Assembly: GCA_019801415.1 (NCBI GenBank)
Contig: JAHVJD010000001.1
Location: forward strand, 248,001-312,000
Direction of reading: 5' to 3'
From: Nocardioides marinus
Lineage (GTDB): Bacteria; Pseudomonadota; Alphaproteobacteria; Rhodobacterales; Rhodobacteraceae
Length of the DNA: 64,000 nucleotides
The position numbers and the translations under genes are program-made. Under the pieces are notes generated by a model that was not told where the DNA came from, searched no databases, and saw only the letters and a program-made list of their open reading frames with translations. Position 1 is the first letter of the stretch; the number at the start of each line of letters is the position of its first letter. Below are positions 18,809-27,737 of the stretch, in pieces.

Positions 18809-19762
18809 ATGAAAGATCTGCAAAAACCCGCTGCAAACACGGGCAAGTTCCAGGATCCTTGTATAACCGCAGACGGGCAGCCCCGTGCATCGGTCCCCCT
18901 CAGCAATCCGCAGACCCTGTGGTTCAACACCGGTACGCTCTGCAACATCGAGTGCGACAACTGCTATATCCTCAGTTCCCCGACAAACGACGCGCTCGTG
19001 TATCTGACCGCCGCCGAGGTCGAAGACTATCTCGACCAGCTTGAGGCACGCGGCTGGCCGGTGCAGGAAATTGGCTTTACCGGCGGCGAACCCTTTATGA
19101 ACCCGCAGATGATCGCCATGGCGCGCGCGGCATTGGAGCGCGGCTACAAGGTCCTGATCCTGACCAACGCCATGCGACCCATGATGCGCAAATCGGTGCG
19201 AGCGGGGCTGCTCAGCCTGCAACAGGCTTTTGCCGACCAGTTGACCCTGCGCATCTCGGTCGACCATCACAGCGAGGCCCTGCACGACAAGGAACGCGGC
19301 GCAGGCAGTTTCGCCAAGACCCTCGAAGGCATGCAGTGGCTGCGTGACAACGGCTTTTCAATGGCGGTTGCAGGCCGCACGCTCTGGGGAGAGAGCGAAA
19401 GTGACGCGCGTGCGGGCTACGACGCGCTCTACCGCGCCCATGGATTTGCAATCGACGCCTTCGATCCCGGCCAGACCGTGCTGTTCCCGGAAATGGACGA
19501 AACCGTTGAAGTGCCGGAAATCACAACCGCTTGCTGGAACATCCTGAACAAGTCACCGGACAGCGTCATGTGCGCGTCCTCGCGAATGGTGGTGAAGCGC
19601 CGGGGGGCTGAACGCCCGGCCGTGCTGGCCTGCACCTTGCTGCCATATGCGGAGGAATTCGAGATGGGCAGCACCCTGGCCGACGCCGAGCGGGCGGTAC
19701 AGCTGAACCACCCGCATTGTGCCAAATTCTGCGTATTGGGCGGCGCAAGCTGTTCCGCCTAA
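18809..19762 (+). CDS. Radical SAM protein with extra C-terminal cysteines, function unknown
   Basis: 317 residues. The radical SAM cluster motif CNIECDNC gives Cys45, Cys49 and Cys52, with the SAM-binding GFTGGEPF at about 89-96. Six further cysteines at 242, 255, 275, 304, 308 and 315 look like a SPASM/twitch-type site for an auxiliary iron-sulfur cluster. SPASM proteins often modify peptides or carbohydrates, but no precursor peptide or partner enzyme is visible on either side. AAAGGAT lies before ATG 18809. It is divergent from zwf and convergent with the RTX gene. I do not recognise the subfamily, so substrate and reaction are unknown. Confidence 0.88.
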   Translation: MKDLQKPAANTGKFQDPCITADGQPRASVPLSNPQTLWFNTGTLCNIECDNCYILSSPTNDALVYLTAAEVEDYLDQLEARGWPVQEIGFTGGEPFMNPQMIAMARAALERGYKVLILTNAMRPMMRKSVRAGLLSLQQAFADQLTLRISVDHHSEALHDKERGAGSFAKTLEGMQWLRDNGFSMAVAGRTLWGESESDARAGYDALYRAHGFAIDAFDPGQTVLFPEMDETVEVPEITTACWNILNKSPDSVMCASSRMVVKRRGAERPAVLACTLLPYAEEFEMGSTLADAERAVQLNHPHCAKFCVLGGASCSA

Positions 19763-19830
19763 GCTGCCCCCCGCCCGGGCAGGAGGCCCGAGCAGGAGGT
19801 TCAGTCATCCGGACGTAACGTCTGCCGGGA

Positions 19831-21009
19831 TCAGGCGAAAAACGCCCACTCGCCGACCGAGAAGTTGTCGGCGGTGAGGGTGACGTCATTGCTGAATTCA
19901 ACCAGCACATTGTCGCCGTAGTAGAGCTTGTCCGCGTCGTTATCCATGAACAGGCGATCCTCTTCCGCATCCTGCCATTCCTGACGGTCAAAGGTCACGG
20001 TCGCATCGCGCGGCAGCAGCTCCCTGGCTTCCTGCTGGTCGAACACGAAGACATCCTTGTCGGCGTCAAAGTCCCGGACAACCGCGACGGTGGAATAGGC
20101 ATCCAGTTCAACGAACAAGCGATCCCGACCGCCGCCCGTCTTGATCGTATCGGGCGCGTTGGCAAAGCTTCCCGTCAGAACATAGATGTCATCGTTTCCA
20201 CCGCCTGCGGACACGAACTCGCTGTGCATCCCTTCCAGAACGATGGTATCCTTGCCGCGGCCGGTGCGGATATCCACATCCAGATCCTGTGCATGGCTCA
20301 CCGTCGAGCCGTGGATCACCACCGTGTCATTGCCATTTCCGGTATTGACACGAACGTCGGCGGACACCGCCCAGCGGGCGCTGAAATCGAAGTAGTCATG
20401 CCCGCTGCCCGTTGCGACATTCAATTGCCCGATGCTGTTGTAGGCCTTGTAGATCACCGCATCATTGCCCTTCAGGGTGCTAATGTCGATCTCTGCCCCC
20501 GAGCAGTTCTGATACTGCGCGATCTTCAGCGTATCATCCTGAGTGCCAGCGACGATTGCGAAGGTGCCACTGTTGAAAGTGGGCATGGCCGAGCTGTAGT
20601 TGCCGAGGGAGATATCGTAGTCCCAATGCTCCACCGACCTTACGCTGGTTTCGATCAGGCTCAGCTCCAGTCCGCCCTGATCGACCGCATTGATCACAAT
20701 GTCGGATGCGACGGTGTCATAGCCCCGGCCACCATCAAAGCTGATCTGCCGGTAGTCGCTGTAATGCGCGACATATCCCTCTTCGCTGGTGAAATCGAAG
20801 TGCAGCGTTTCGAGGGTGTCATCCCCGCTGCCGCCAAAGAACCGGTCGGACTGGTCGGGGCCGAAAACCCGGTCGGGATCATTCTGGTCGAAATCGTGAT
20901 GAAAGATCTCGAAGACATCATCCCCGCCGCGGCCATAAAAGCTCTCGCGGATTTCGGTGGTTGCCTTAAACCGGTTGTCAATATCTGTGCCGTAAACGCG
21001 TGTACGCAT
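19831..21009 (-). CDS. RTX-type calcium-binding repeat protein
   Basis: 392 residues with no N-terminal signal peptide, low in Lys and rich in Asp and Gly. Scattered nonapeptide-like repeats include GRGGDDVF, GGSGDDTL, TGSGHDYF, TGNGNDTV, TGRGKDTI, AGGGNDDIYV and TGGGRDRL. These form Ca2+-binding beta rolls outside the cell in the RTX family. The C-terminus (VTLTADNFSVGEWAFFA) is hydrophobic and could be a type I secretion signal. There is no protease, lipase or toxin domain, and no ABC exporter or membrane fusion gene nearby. The ribosome site before ATG 21009 is weak. Role unknown; surface or matrix protein is a guess. Confidence 0.8.
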   Translation of the reverse strand: MRTRVYGTDIDNRFKATTEIRESFYGRGGDDVFEIFHHDFDQNDPDRVFGPDQSDRFFGGSGDDTLETLHFDFTSEEGYVAHYSDYRQISFDGGRGYDTVASDIVINAVDQGGLELSLIETSVRSVEHWDYDISLGNYSSAMPTFNSGTFAIVAGTQDDTLKIAQYQNCSGAEIDISTLKGNDAVIYKAYNSIGQLNVATGSGHDYFDFSARWAVSADVRVNTGNGNDTVVIHGSTVSHAQDLDVDIRTGRGKDTIVLEGMHSEFVSAGGGNDDIYVLTGSFANAPDTIKTGGGRDRLFVELDAYSTVAVVRDFDADKDVFVFDQQEARELLPRDATVTFDRQEWQDAEEDRLFMDNDADKLYYGDNVLVEFSNDVTLTADNFSVGEWAFFA

Positions 21010-21200
21010 GAGAATTTGCCTTGCCTCAATTCTTTACCATCGGCACCGGCAGGCATTGCACCAAGGGGGCACAACCTGAACACCTGCCGAAACCTGTGGA
21101 CGCGACCCTATTGCGCGAGTCGGAACGCGGCAATTTAAAAACAACGCAAATTCGCCCTGATCCCATCAATCAGCGCAGTGCGGCGTTTGGCAAGATGCGG

Positions 21201-21470
21201 TCAGTGGATCGGGAATTCTCCCACCACGTTTCGCCATTCATTGGGACCGATCATCTTGCGATGGCTGAACCGTACTGAATGCAAGGGTCCGTCGATCTCG
21301 CGTTGCCAGAACTCGATGAATTCGAACAGGCGTGGATGATCGGGCAAAAGGTCGTATTGCTGCCACACGAAGGTGTTCAGCACATGGGTGTAATCCGGCA
21401 TGTGGTAGGTCAGCTCCGCCGTGGTCAGCCCATATCCCTTCAGCATCAGTTCAGTTTCAGTTGTCTCCAT
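21201..21470 (-). CDS. usg: Usg family protein
   Basis: 89 residues. LMLKGYGLTTAELTYHMPDY, then TFVWQQYDLLPDHPRL and REIDGPLHSVRFSH, match the Usg protein found widely in Alphaproteobacteria. The name comes from its position upstream of other genes in early studies, and no biochemical function is established. GGAGG lies seven bases before the ATG. It is divergent from gyrA. The 190 bp between usg and the RTX gene downstream show nothing coding. Confidence 0.88.
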   Translation of the reverse strand: METTETELMLKGYGLTTAELTYHMPDYTHVLNTFVWQQYDLLPDHPRLFEFIEFWQREIDGPLHSVRFSHRKMIGPNEWRNVVGEFPIH

Positions 21471-21662
21471 AATTGTCCTCCAATTTTATCCCCCTTCCCA
21501 TGATGCTAGGAGGCAATTGGTTAATTTCTGTTAAAACCTGCATCATACCGTAAAATCGGTCTCGCCTGCGGACCGCCGGGCTGTGTGCTTGCGCCTCATA
21601 TGCGGTATCTGATAGGGTGCTAACACAAGATATAGAGCCAGAAGAAAGAGCGGGCAGCCAAC

Positions 21663-24395
21663 GTGAGCGATACGCCGGAAACTCCTGAAAATATGGATGA
21701 AAACCTGCCGGAACGGCCAGTCTATGACGGTCCCACGGTCTCCATCGAGTCCGAGATGCGCAACTCGTATCTCGATTACGCGATGTCGGTCATCGTCAGC
21801 CGCGCGATCCCGGATCTGCGCGACGGGCTGAAACCGGTGCACCGGCGCATTCTCTATGCAATGCATGAGTCCGGCAACACCCACGACAAGCCTTACCGGA
21901 AGTCGGCCCGCCCCGTCGGCGACGTGATGGGTAAATACCACCCGCACGGCGACAGCGCGATCTATGACGCGCTGGTGCGGATGGCGCAGGACTTCTCGAT
22001 GTCGCTGCCCCTGCTGGACGGCCAGGGCAACTTCGGCTCGATGGACGGGGACAACCCGGCGGCCATGCGTTACACCGAGGTGCGCATGGACAAGCCCGCT
22101 GCGGCGATCCTGGCGGACATCGAAAAGGAAACCGTCGATTTCCAGGACAACTACGACGGCAAGGACCGGGAACCCACGGTTCTGCCCGCGCGGTTCCCGA
22201 ACATGCTGGTCAACGGCGCCGGCGGTATTGCGGTTGGTATGGCCACCAACATCCCGCCGCACAACCTGGGCGAAGTCGTTGATGCCACGCTGGCGCTGAT
22301 CGAAGACCCGGACCTGACCAGCGAACAGCTGATCGACTACATCCCCGGCCCGGACTTTCCGACCGGCGGCGTGATGCTGGGTCGCTCGGGCGCGCGCAAG
22401 GCATACCTCGAGGGCCGCGGCAGCGTCATCATCCGTGCCAAGACCCGCGTGGAGGAGATCCGCAAGGATCGCTATGCCATCGTCGTGGACGAGATCCCCT
22501 ACCAGGTGAACAAGGCCGCGATGATCGAAAAGATCGCCGAGCAGGTCCGCGAGAAGAAGATCGAGGGCGTCGCCCACGTGCAGGACGAATCCGATCGCAA
22601 CGGCGTGCGGGTCGTGGTCGAGCTGAAGCGCGATGCAACGCCCGAAGTGGTGCTGAACCAGCTCTATCGCTTCACCCCGATGCAGACCTCCTTTGGCTGC
22701 AACATGCTGGCCCTGAATGGCGGCCGCCCCGAGCAGCTGACCCTGCGCAAGTTCCTGACCTCCTTCATCGAGTTCCGCGAGGACGTCGTTGCCCGCCGCA
22801 CCGCTTACGAACTGCGCAAGGCGCGTGAGCGCAGTCACATCCTGTGTGGTCTGGCCGTCGCGGTCTCCAACGTCGACGAGGTGGTCGCCACCATCCGGGC
22901 CTCGGCTGATGCCGCGGAAGCGCGTGAAAAGCTGATGACACGACGCTGGCCGGCCGCCGAGATCGCGGACTACATCCGCCTGATCGACGATCCGACCCAC
23001 ACGATGAACGACGACGGGACCTACAACCTGTCCGAGACCCAGGCCCGCGCCATCCTCGAACTGCGTCTGCAGCGCCTGACCCAGATCGGCGTCAAGGAAG
23101 TTACCGACGAGCTCGAAGAACTGGCGCGCAAGATCAAGGAATACCTGGAAATCCTGTCCTCGCGTGAGCGCATCATGGGCATCATCGCGGACGAGCTGCG
23201 CGAGGTGCGCGACAACTTCGCCGTGCCGCGCCGCACCGAGATCGTCGACTGGTCGGGCGACATGGAGGACGAGGACCTGATTGAGCGCGAGGACATGGTG
23301 GTGACCGTGACCTCCGGCGGCTACATCAAGCGCACCCCGCTGGCAGACTTCCGCGCCCAGAAGCGCGGCGGCAAAGGCCTCAGCGGCATGCAGACCAAGG
23401 AAGAGGATGTGGTGACCACGCTGTTCGTGGCCAACACCCATACCCAGCTGCTGTTCTTCACCACCGACGGCATGGTCTACAAGCTGAAGACCTGGCGCCT
23501 GCCGCAGGGTGGCCGCACGTCGAAGGGCAAGGCGATCGTCAACATCCTGCCGATCCCGCCGGGCGTGTCGATTGCCGCGATCATGCCGGTCGATGTGCCG
23601 GACGAGGAATGGGAAAACCTGCAGGTGGTCTTTGCCACCTCTGGCGGCGACGTGCGTCGCAACCGGTTGTCCGATTTCACCAACGTTCGCCGCAACGGCA
23701 AGATCGCGATGAAACTGCCCGAGGACGGCTCGGTTCAGCTGGTCAACGTGCGGATCTGCTCGGAAGACGATGACGTGATGCTCTTCACCAACTCGGGCCG
23801 CGCCATCCGATTCCGCTCCACCGATGTGCGCGTGTTCAACTCGCGCGAATCCACCGGTGTCCGCGGGATCAAGCTCACCGGAGAGGATCGGGTGGTATCG
23901 ATGTCGGTCATCCGCCATTCCAAGTACACACCGGAGCAGCGCACGGCCTACCTGAAGATGCGTCGCGCCATGGCCGGTCTGACCGACGACGCCGAGGCTT
24001 CGGATGAGGACGCGGTGGAAGATCCCAACTTCTCGACCGAGCTCTATGCCGAGATGTCGGCAGCCGAAAACCTGATCCTGACCATTACGTCGGGCGGTTC
24101 GGGCAAGTTGTCGTCCAGCCACGACTACCCTGTCCGCGGCCGCGGCGGTATGGGTGTCACCGCGATGGACAAGGCTATGCGCGGTGGCGAGATCGTCGCG
24201 TCCTTCCCGGTGGAGATGGACGACCAGATCATGCTTGCAACCTCCAAGGGGCAGTCGATCCGGGTACCGGTGGAGGGAATTTCCTTCCGCTCCCGCTCTG
24301 CCGGTGGCGTGCGGGTGTTCAACACCGGCAAAGGCGAAGAAGTCGTGTCGGTCGCCTGGATCGCGGAGAACGGCGAGGACGAAGAAGAGAGCTGA
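21663..24395 (+). CDS. gyrA: DNA gyrase subunit A
   Basis: 910 residues from a GTG start at 21663. Catalytic tyrosine 137 lies in [10 protein letters not shown], 15 residues later than in E. coli. The quinolone-resistance region reads [15 protein letters not shown], with Ser98 and Asp102 matching wild-type S83 and D87, so no resistance change is present. The GyrA box appears as QKRGGKG in the C-terminal beta-pinwheel. An insertion of about 35 acidic residues ([12 protein letters not shown]) lies late in the C-terminal domain, as in other Alphaproteobacteria. GyrA breaks and rejoins DNA for negative supercoiling with GyrB. An intrinsic terminator follows the stop. Confidence 0.98.
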   Translation: MSDTPETPENMDENLPERPVYDGPTVSIESEMRNSYLDYAMSVIVSRAIPDLRDGLKPVHRRILYAMHESGNTHDKPYRKSARPVGDVMGKYHPHGDSAIYDALVRMAQDFSMSLPLLDGQGNFGSMDGDNPAAMRYTEVRMDKPAAAILADIEKETVDFQDNYDGKDREPTVLPARFPNMLVNGAGGIAVGMATNIPPHNLGEVVDATLALIEDPDLTSEQLIDYIPGPDFPTGGVMLGRSGARKAYLEGRGSVIIRAKTRVEEIRKDRYAIVVDEIPYQVNKAAMIEKIAEQVREKKIEGVAHVQDESDRNGVRVVVELKRDATPEVVLNQLYRFTPMQTSFGCNMLALNGGRPEQLTLRKFLTSFIEFREDVVARRTAYELRKARERSHILCGLAVAVSNVDEVVATIRASADAAEAREKLMTRRWPAAEIADYIRLIDDPTHTMNDDGTYNLSETQARAILELRLQRLTQIGVKEVTDELEELARKIKEYLEILSSRERIMGIIADELREVRDNFAVPRRTEIVDWSGDMEDEDLIEREDMVVTVTSGGYIKRTPLADFRAQKRGGKGLSGMQTKEEDVVTTLFVANTHTQLLFFTTDGMVYKLKTWRLPQGGRTSKGKAIVNILPIPPGVSIAAIMPVDVPDEEWENLQVVFATSGGDVRRNRLSDFTNVRRNGKIAMKLPEDGSVQLVNVRICSEDDDVMLFTNSGRAIRFRSTDVRVFNSRESTGVRGIKLTGEDRVVSMSVIRHSKYTPEQRTAYLKMRRAMAGLTDDAEASDEDAVEDPNFSTELYAEMSAAENLILTITSGGSGKLSSSHDYPVRGRGGMGVTAMDKAMRGGEIVASFPVEMDDQIMLATSKGQSIRVPVEGISFRSRSAGGVRVFNTGKGEEVVSVAWIAENGEDEEES

Positions 24396-24423
24396 AGCCC
24401 TATTCACAATGCATCAACGACAA

Positions 24424-24455
24424 CGCCGCCCCGAAGTTCGGGGCGGCGTTTTTTT
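24424..24455 (+). terminator. Intrinsic terminator of gyrA
   Basis: A 10-bp GC stem, CGCCGCCCCG (24424-24433) with CGGGGCGGCG (24439-24448), has a 5-nt loop and is followed by seven T. It is 28 bp after the gyrA stop. Confidence 0.92.
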
Positions 24456-24527
24456 GGTGTTTAACACACTGCTAACTCTTCTGTGCCAGCCTCATCCTGT
24501 GGTTGACCATCTGCGAGGAGACGCCTG

Positions 24528-24878
24528 ATGAACCTCTATCACTGTGCCATCGATCTGCACCACGAGGCCAAGGCCCTGAGTTTTGCCAGCGCGGTTGACC
24601 AATGGCTGGGCTACCTGCAGGAACGCGGCGTGGTCCAGAAATGGCGCTTGCTGCGGCGCAAGTTGAACCTGGCCAGTGGCGAGTCCCGTGATTTCATGCT
24701 GGAGATCGAATTTACCGACATGACCCAGCTGGATCAGGCCTTCCGCGTCCTTGGCGAACATGACGAGCAAGTGGAGCGGCTGTATTCCAACGTCTCGGCA
24801 TTGATTGCCAGGGCCGACTACGGCCTCTACCGGCCGTTCCCCGACCCGGAACGGGCCGAACGCATGGCATTGATCTGA
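24528..24878 (+). CDS. Small conserved protein of unknown function (possibly DUF6614)
   Basis: 116 residues starting MNLYHCAIDL. The protein has an alpha-beta pattern (LDLASGESRDFMLEIEF-like core, two long helices) suggestive of a ferredoxin-like or dimeric alpha-beta barrel fold. It has no signal peptide or membrane segment. The sequence recalls the DUF6614 family of Rhodobacterales, from memory only. GAGGAGACGCCTG lies before the ATG, giving a strong ribosome site. The gene is independent of gyrA because a strong terminator lies between them. A near-match to a CtrA box (TTAA-N7-CTAA) sits about 55 bp upstream. Function unknown. Confidence 0.75.
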   Translation: MNLYHCAIDLHHEAKALSFASAVDQWLGYLQERGVVQKWRLLRRKLNLASGESRDFMLEIEFTDMTQLDQAFRVLGEHDEQVERLYSNVSALIARADYGLYRPFPDPERAERMALI

Positions 24879-24891
24879 CCGCCGAGCGAAT

Positions 24892-24954
24892 TCAGATCAG
24901 CGACGGCGCCAGAACGAAGCTGGCAAAAAGCAGATAAGCTACGGCTGTGTGCAT
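24892..24954 (-). CDS. Candidate 20-residue hydrophobic small protein
   Basis: The minus strand encodes MHTAVAYLLFASFVLAPSLI and a stop, a single hydrophobic helix. It is preceded by an excellent ribosome site, GAGAGGG with 7 bases to the ATG, which is unusual for a chance ORF. The ribosome site itself lies in a perfect 7-bp stem. It sits in the 179-bp gap between two larger genes and is upstream of the next minus-strand gene only in the sense that it points away from it. No homology could be tested, so this remains a candidate for a small membrane peptide or a leader peptide. Confidence 0.4.
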   Translation of the reverse strand: MHTAVAYLLFASFVLAPSLI

Positions 24955-24962
24955 CTTGTTAC

Positions 24963-24989
24963 CCTCTCAACTCACCACGTTCTGAGAGG
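24963..24989 (-). promoter_or_regulatory. Hairpin masking the ribosome site of the 20-residue ORF
   Basis: On the minus strand CCTCTCA (24989-24983) pairs perfectly with TGAGAGG (24969-24963) across a 13-nt loop. The second arm contains the Shine-Dalgarno GAGAGGG. Unfolding by heat, protein or RNA would expose it. Confidence 0.4.
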
Positions 24990-25057
24990 ATACCCCAACA
25001 ATACGGCAATTCCGGGGCAACCGCTGCGCGTCACCCCGGACCCCTGCCCGCCCCGAT

Positions 25058-26527
25058 TCACAGATCGTAGATCAGGCCGAATTTTTCGTTCAGATACGCC
25101 AGCAGCGGCTCATGCCCCGGCTCCATCCCGGACGCATGGATGATGGTGTCGCGCGGGCTGCGCAGGCCACCGAAGTTTTGCAGGTTCTGGCGCAACCAGC
25201 CAGTCGCGGCCGAGGTAACGCCTGACGCCAGCTCTGCATCCAGGCCCGGCACGTCCCGGCGCAGCGCCTGGTACAGGCAGCCGGAGTATACATTGCCAAG
25301 GGCATAGGTCGGGAAATAGCCAAACAGGCCGACGGACCAGTGCACATCCTGCAAGCAGCCATTCGACGGCTTGTCCACGGCATAGCCGAAATCCGCCTCG
25401 AAGCGATCGTTCCACGCGGCTTCAAGGTCGGCGACCTCCAGATCCCCCCGCATCAGCGCGCGTTCCAGATCAAAGCGGAGCATGACGTGCAGGTTGTATT
25501 GCAGCTCATCCGCCTCGGTGCGTATGTAGCCTTTGTTGACGCGGTTCACCGCTGCATAGAAGGCATCCGCATCGGCGATGCCGAAGTCGCCAAAAATCTC
25601 CTGCATCTGCCCGAACAGCCATCCCGTGAAGGCGCGGCTGCGCCCGATCTGGTTCTCGTAGATCCGGCTCTGACTTTCATGCACCCCCATCGACACCCCG
25701 CGTCCCAGCGGTGTCAGCAGGAACTCGCGTGAGATGTTCTGCTCGTAGGCGGCGTGACCGACCTCGTGGATGGTGGAGTAGATGCAGTTGAAGGGATCGG
25801 TGGCACTGGTGCGCGTGGTGATGCGCACATCCAGCCCGGAGCCGGAGCTGAACGGGTGAACCGCCTTGTCGACCCGGCCATGGCGCAAATCATAGCCGAA
25901 GGTTTCGGCGATCTTGACGCTCAGCTGCATTTGCTTGGCTTCGTCGAACTTGCCTTCGACGGCCTTGGGGGCGGGACGGTCCAGCACCTTGGCCCGCAGC
26001 TCGACCAATCCGGGGCGCATGGCATCAAAGATCTCGGCGATCCCCGCGCCGCTCATGCCGGGTTCATAATCCTGCACCATGGCGTCATAGACATCGCCAC
26101 CCGCAGCCAGCGCCTGGCCTTCTTCGCGCTTCAGAGCGACCACTTCCGCCAGGACAGGCAGGAAGGCGGCGACGTCCTCGGCGGCGCGGGCCTCGGCCCA
26201 TTTGCCCTGTGCCTCGGACGTGACCTGGGCAAGACGCTTGGCTAGATCGGCGGGGACCTTCACCGTGCGCTCGTAGCTGCGGCGGATCTCGCGCAGCTGC
26301 GCCGCTGCGACCTCATCCGAAGCGTCGGCCTGCTCCAGCCATTCGGCCACGCGCGGATCGCTTCGGCGGGCATGGAGCACCGCTTCGATCGCGGCCATTT
26401 CCTCGCCCCGCTGCGGTGCCGCGCCCCGGGGCATCACGGTTTCCTGATCCCAGCCGAGACGGCCCGCGATCTGCGCCAGCGCCTGCGTTTCGCGTTCAAA
26501 CGCCATCAATTCGTCAAATGCGGTCAT
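25058..26527 (-). CDS. M32 family metallocarboxypeptidase (carboxypeptidase Taq type)
   Basis: 489 residues. The zinc motif HEVGHAAYEQN lies at about residues 254-264, and the downstream family motif HESQSRIYENQIGRS supplies the third ligand and active-site contacts. DVRITTRT and the C-terminal WSVGLFGYFPTYALGN are also M32 signatures. These cytosolic enzymes trim C-terminal residues from peptides, with broad specificity except proline. ATG 26527 (MTAFDELMAFE) is four bases after the ctaA stop, so the two genes are probably cotranscribed and coupled, although they have no obvious functional link. Confidence 0.93.
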   Translation of the reverse strand: MTAFDELMAFERETQALAQIAGRLGWDQETVMPRGAAPQRGEEMAAIEAVLHARRSDPRVAEWLEQADASDEVAAAQLREIRRSYERTVKVPADLAKRLAQVTSEAQGKWAEARAAEDVAAFLPVLAEVVALKREEGQALAAGGDVYDAMVQDYEPGMSGAGIAEIFDAMRPGLVELRAKVLDRPAPKAVEGKFDEAKQMQLSVKIAETFGYDLRHGRVDKAVHPFSSGSGLDVRITTRTSATDPFNCIYSTIHEVGHAAYEQNISREFLLTPLGRGVSMGVHESQSRIYENQIGRSRAFTGWLFGQMQEIFGDFGIADADAFYAAVNRVNKGYIRTEADELQYNLHVMLRFDLERALMRGDLEVADLEAAWNDRFEADFGYAVDKPSNGCLQDVHWSVGLFGYFPTYALGNVYSGCLYQALRRDVPGLDAELASGVTSAATGWLRQNLQNFGGLRSPRDTIIHASGMEPGHEPLLAYLNEKFGLIYDL

Positions 26528-26531
26528 GGTC

Positions 26532-27677
26532 TCAATGGTCCTTGATCGAAGTTGCAATCGGATAGGCCGACAGGTAGCGGGCGCGCAGGATCAGCACCCA
26601 GACGACAATCGCCACCAGCTGGTGCGTGATCGCCGCATGCAGCGGCGCCGCGTAGAGCACCGTCACAATCCCCAGCACCACCTGAACCGACATCGCGGCG
26701 ATCACCGCGTTGAAGGCAAACCGGGTCCGCGCATGGGCGGAACCGCGCCCCCGCAGCCAGGCGACCACCGCAAAGGCAAACAGCAGGTAGCCCGCCACCC
26801 GGTGGATGAACTGCACCAGGCCGGGATTTTCAAAGAAGTTGCGCCACAGCGGCTCGACCATGAACGGGTTCGGGGGGAACACCTGACCGCCCATCAGCGG
26901 CCAGTCGGTATAGGAGCGCCCCGCGTCGATCCCGGCCACCAGCGCCCCCAGCAGGATCTGCAGGAAGGCGAAATGCATCAGGCCGGTGGACAGGCTGAAC
27001 AGCTTCGCCTCCTTGGCCCGGCGCGCCTGCATCAATTCCCGCTCCTCGCGTCCAAGCAGCAGCACGTACCATGCAATGTAGCCGAGGATCACAAAGGCCA
27101 GCCCAAGATGCGTCGCCAGACGATAAGAGGCGACAGAGGTCATGCCCTCTCCCTGAGTGACGCCAGAGGCCACCATCCACCAGCCGATCGCGCCCTGCAC
27201 CGCGCCCAGCACACCGGGCAGCAGCAAGCGTCCGGTCCACCCTGCCGGGATCTTCCGGGCGACCAGGAAGCCAAAGAAGCCAAGGGCCCACACCAGACCG
27301 ATCACGCGCCCCAGCTGACGGTGCCCCCATTCCCACCAGTAGATTTCCTTGAAGTCCGCAAGCTCCATCCACTGGTTCTGGATGCGCCATTGGTCGATCT
27401 GCTTGTACTTGTCGAACTCGGCCTGCCATTCGGCCTCGGACATCGGCGGGATGGCACCGGTCACCGGTCGCCATTCGGTGATCGACAACCCGCTGTCGGT
27501 GAGCCGGGTCAGCCCGCCGACGACGATCATGGCTACCACCAGGCCAAACAGCACCATCAGCCACGCGCGAATGGCCCTGCGCGCGCCGGAACGGCCACGA
27601 TCGATCACCCCGGGCTGTACCACGGGCGCGTCAGATTTCTCGCCCTCGACTTCTTGGAAAATGCTACGCTTGCTCAT
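26532..27677 (-). CDS. ctaA: Heme A synthase (COX15/CtaA type 2)
   Basis: 381 residues with eight predicted membrane helices. Conserved segments are VGGLTRLTDSGLSITEW, the heme-ligand region EWGHRQLGRVIGL, YRLATHLGLAF, QFIHRVAGYLL and AAITHQLVAI, carrying the four histidines of the two heme sites. It oxidises the C8 methyl of heme O to the formyl group of heme A for aa3-type cytochrome c oxidase in the inner membrane. It is 60 bp downstream of trmJ and four bases upstream of the M32 peptidase gene, all on the minus strand. Confidence 0.96.
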   Translation of the reverse strand: MSKRSIFQEVEGEKSDAPVVQPGVIDRGRSGARRAIRAWLMVLFGLVVAMIVVGGLTRLTDSGLSITEWRPVTGAIPPMSEAEWQAEFDKYKQIDQWRIQNQWMELADFKEIYWWEWGHRQLGRVIGLVWALGFFGFLVARKIPAGWTGRLLLPGVLGAVQGAIGWWMVASGVTQGEGMTSVASYRLATHLGLAFVILGYIAWYVLLLGREERELMQARRAKEAKLFSLSTGLMHFAFLQILLGALVAGIDAGRSYTDWPLMGGQVFPPNPFMVEPLWRNFFENPGLVQFIHRVAGYLLFAFAVVAWLRGRGSAHARTRFAFNAVIAAMSVQVVLGIVTVLYAAPLHAAITHQLVAIVVWVLILRARYLSAYPIATSIKDH

Positions 27678-27737
27678 GCTTGCCTCGTCAACTTTGCTGC
27701 CAAGCTAGGGGTGGTTTCAGCTGTGGTCCAGTGCGGC

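Noticed and set aside
21519-21536. TTAA-N6-TTAA upstream of usg as a CtrA box
   Set aside because: Spacing is one base short of the N7 consensus; the alternative N7 reading has a TTTA half-site.
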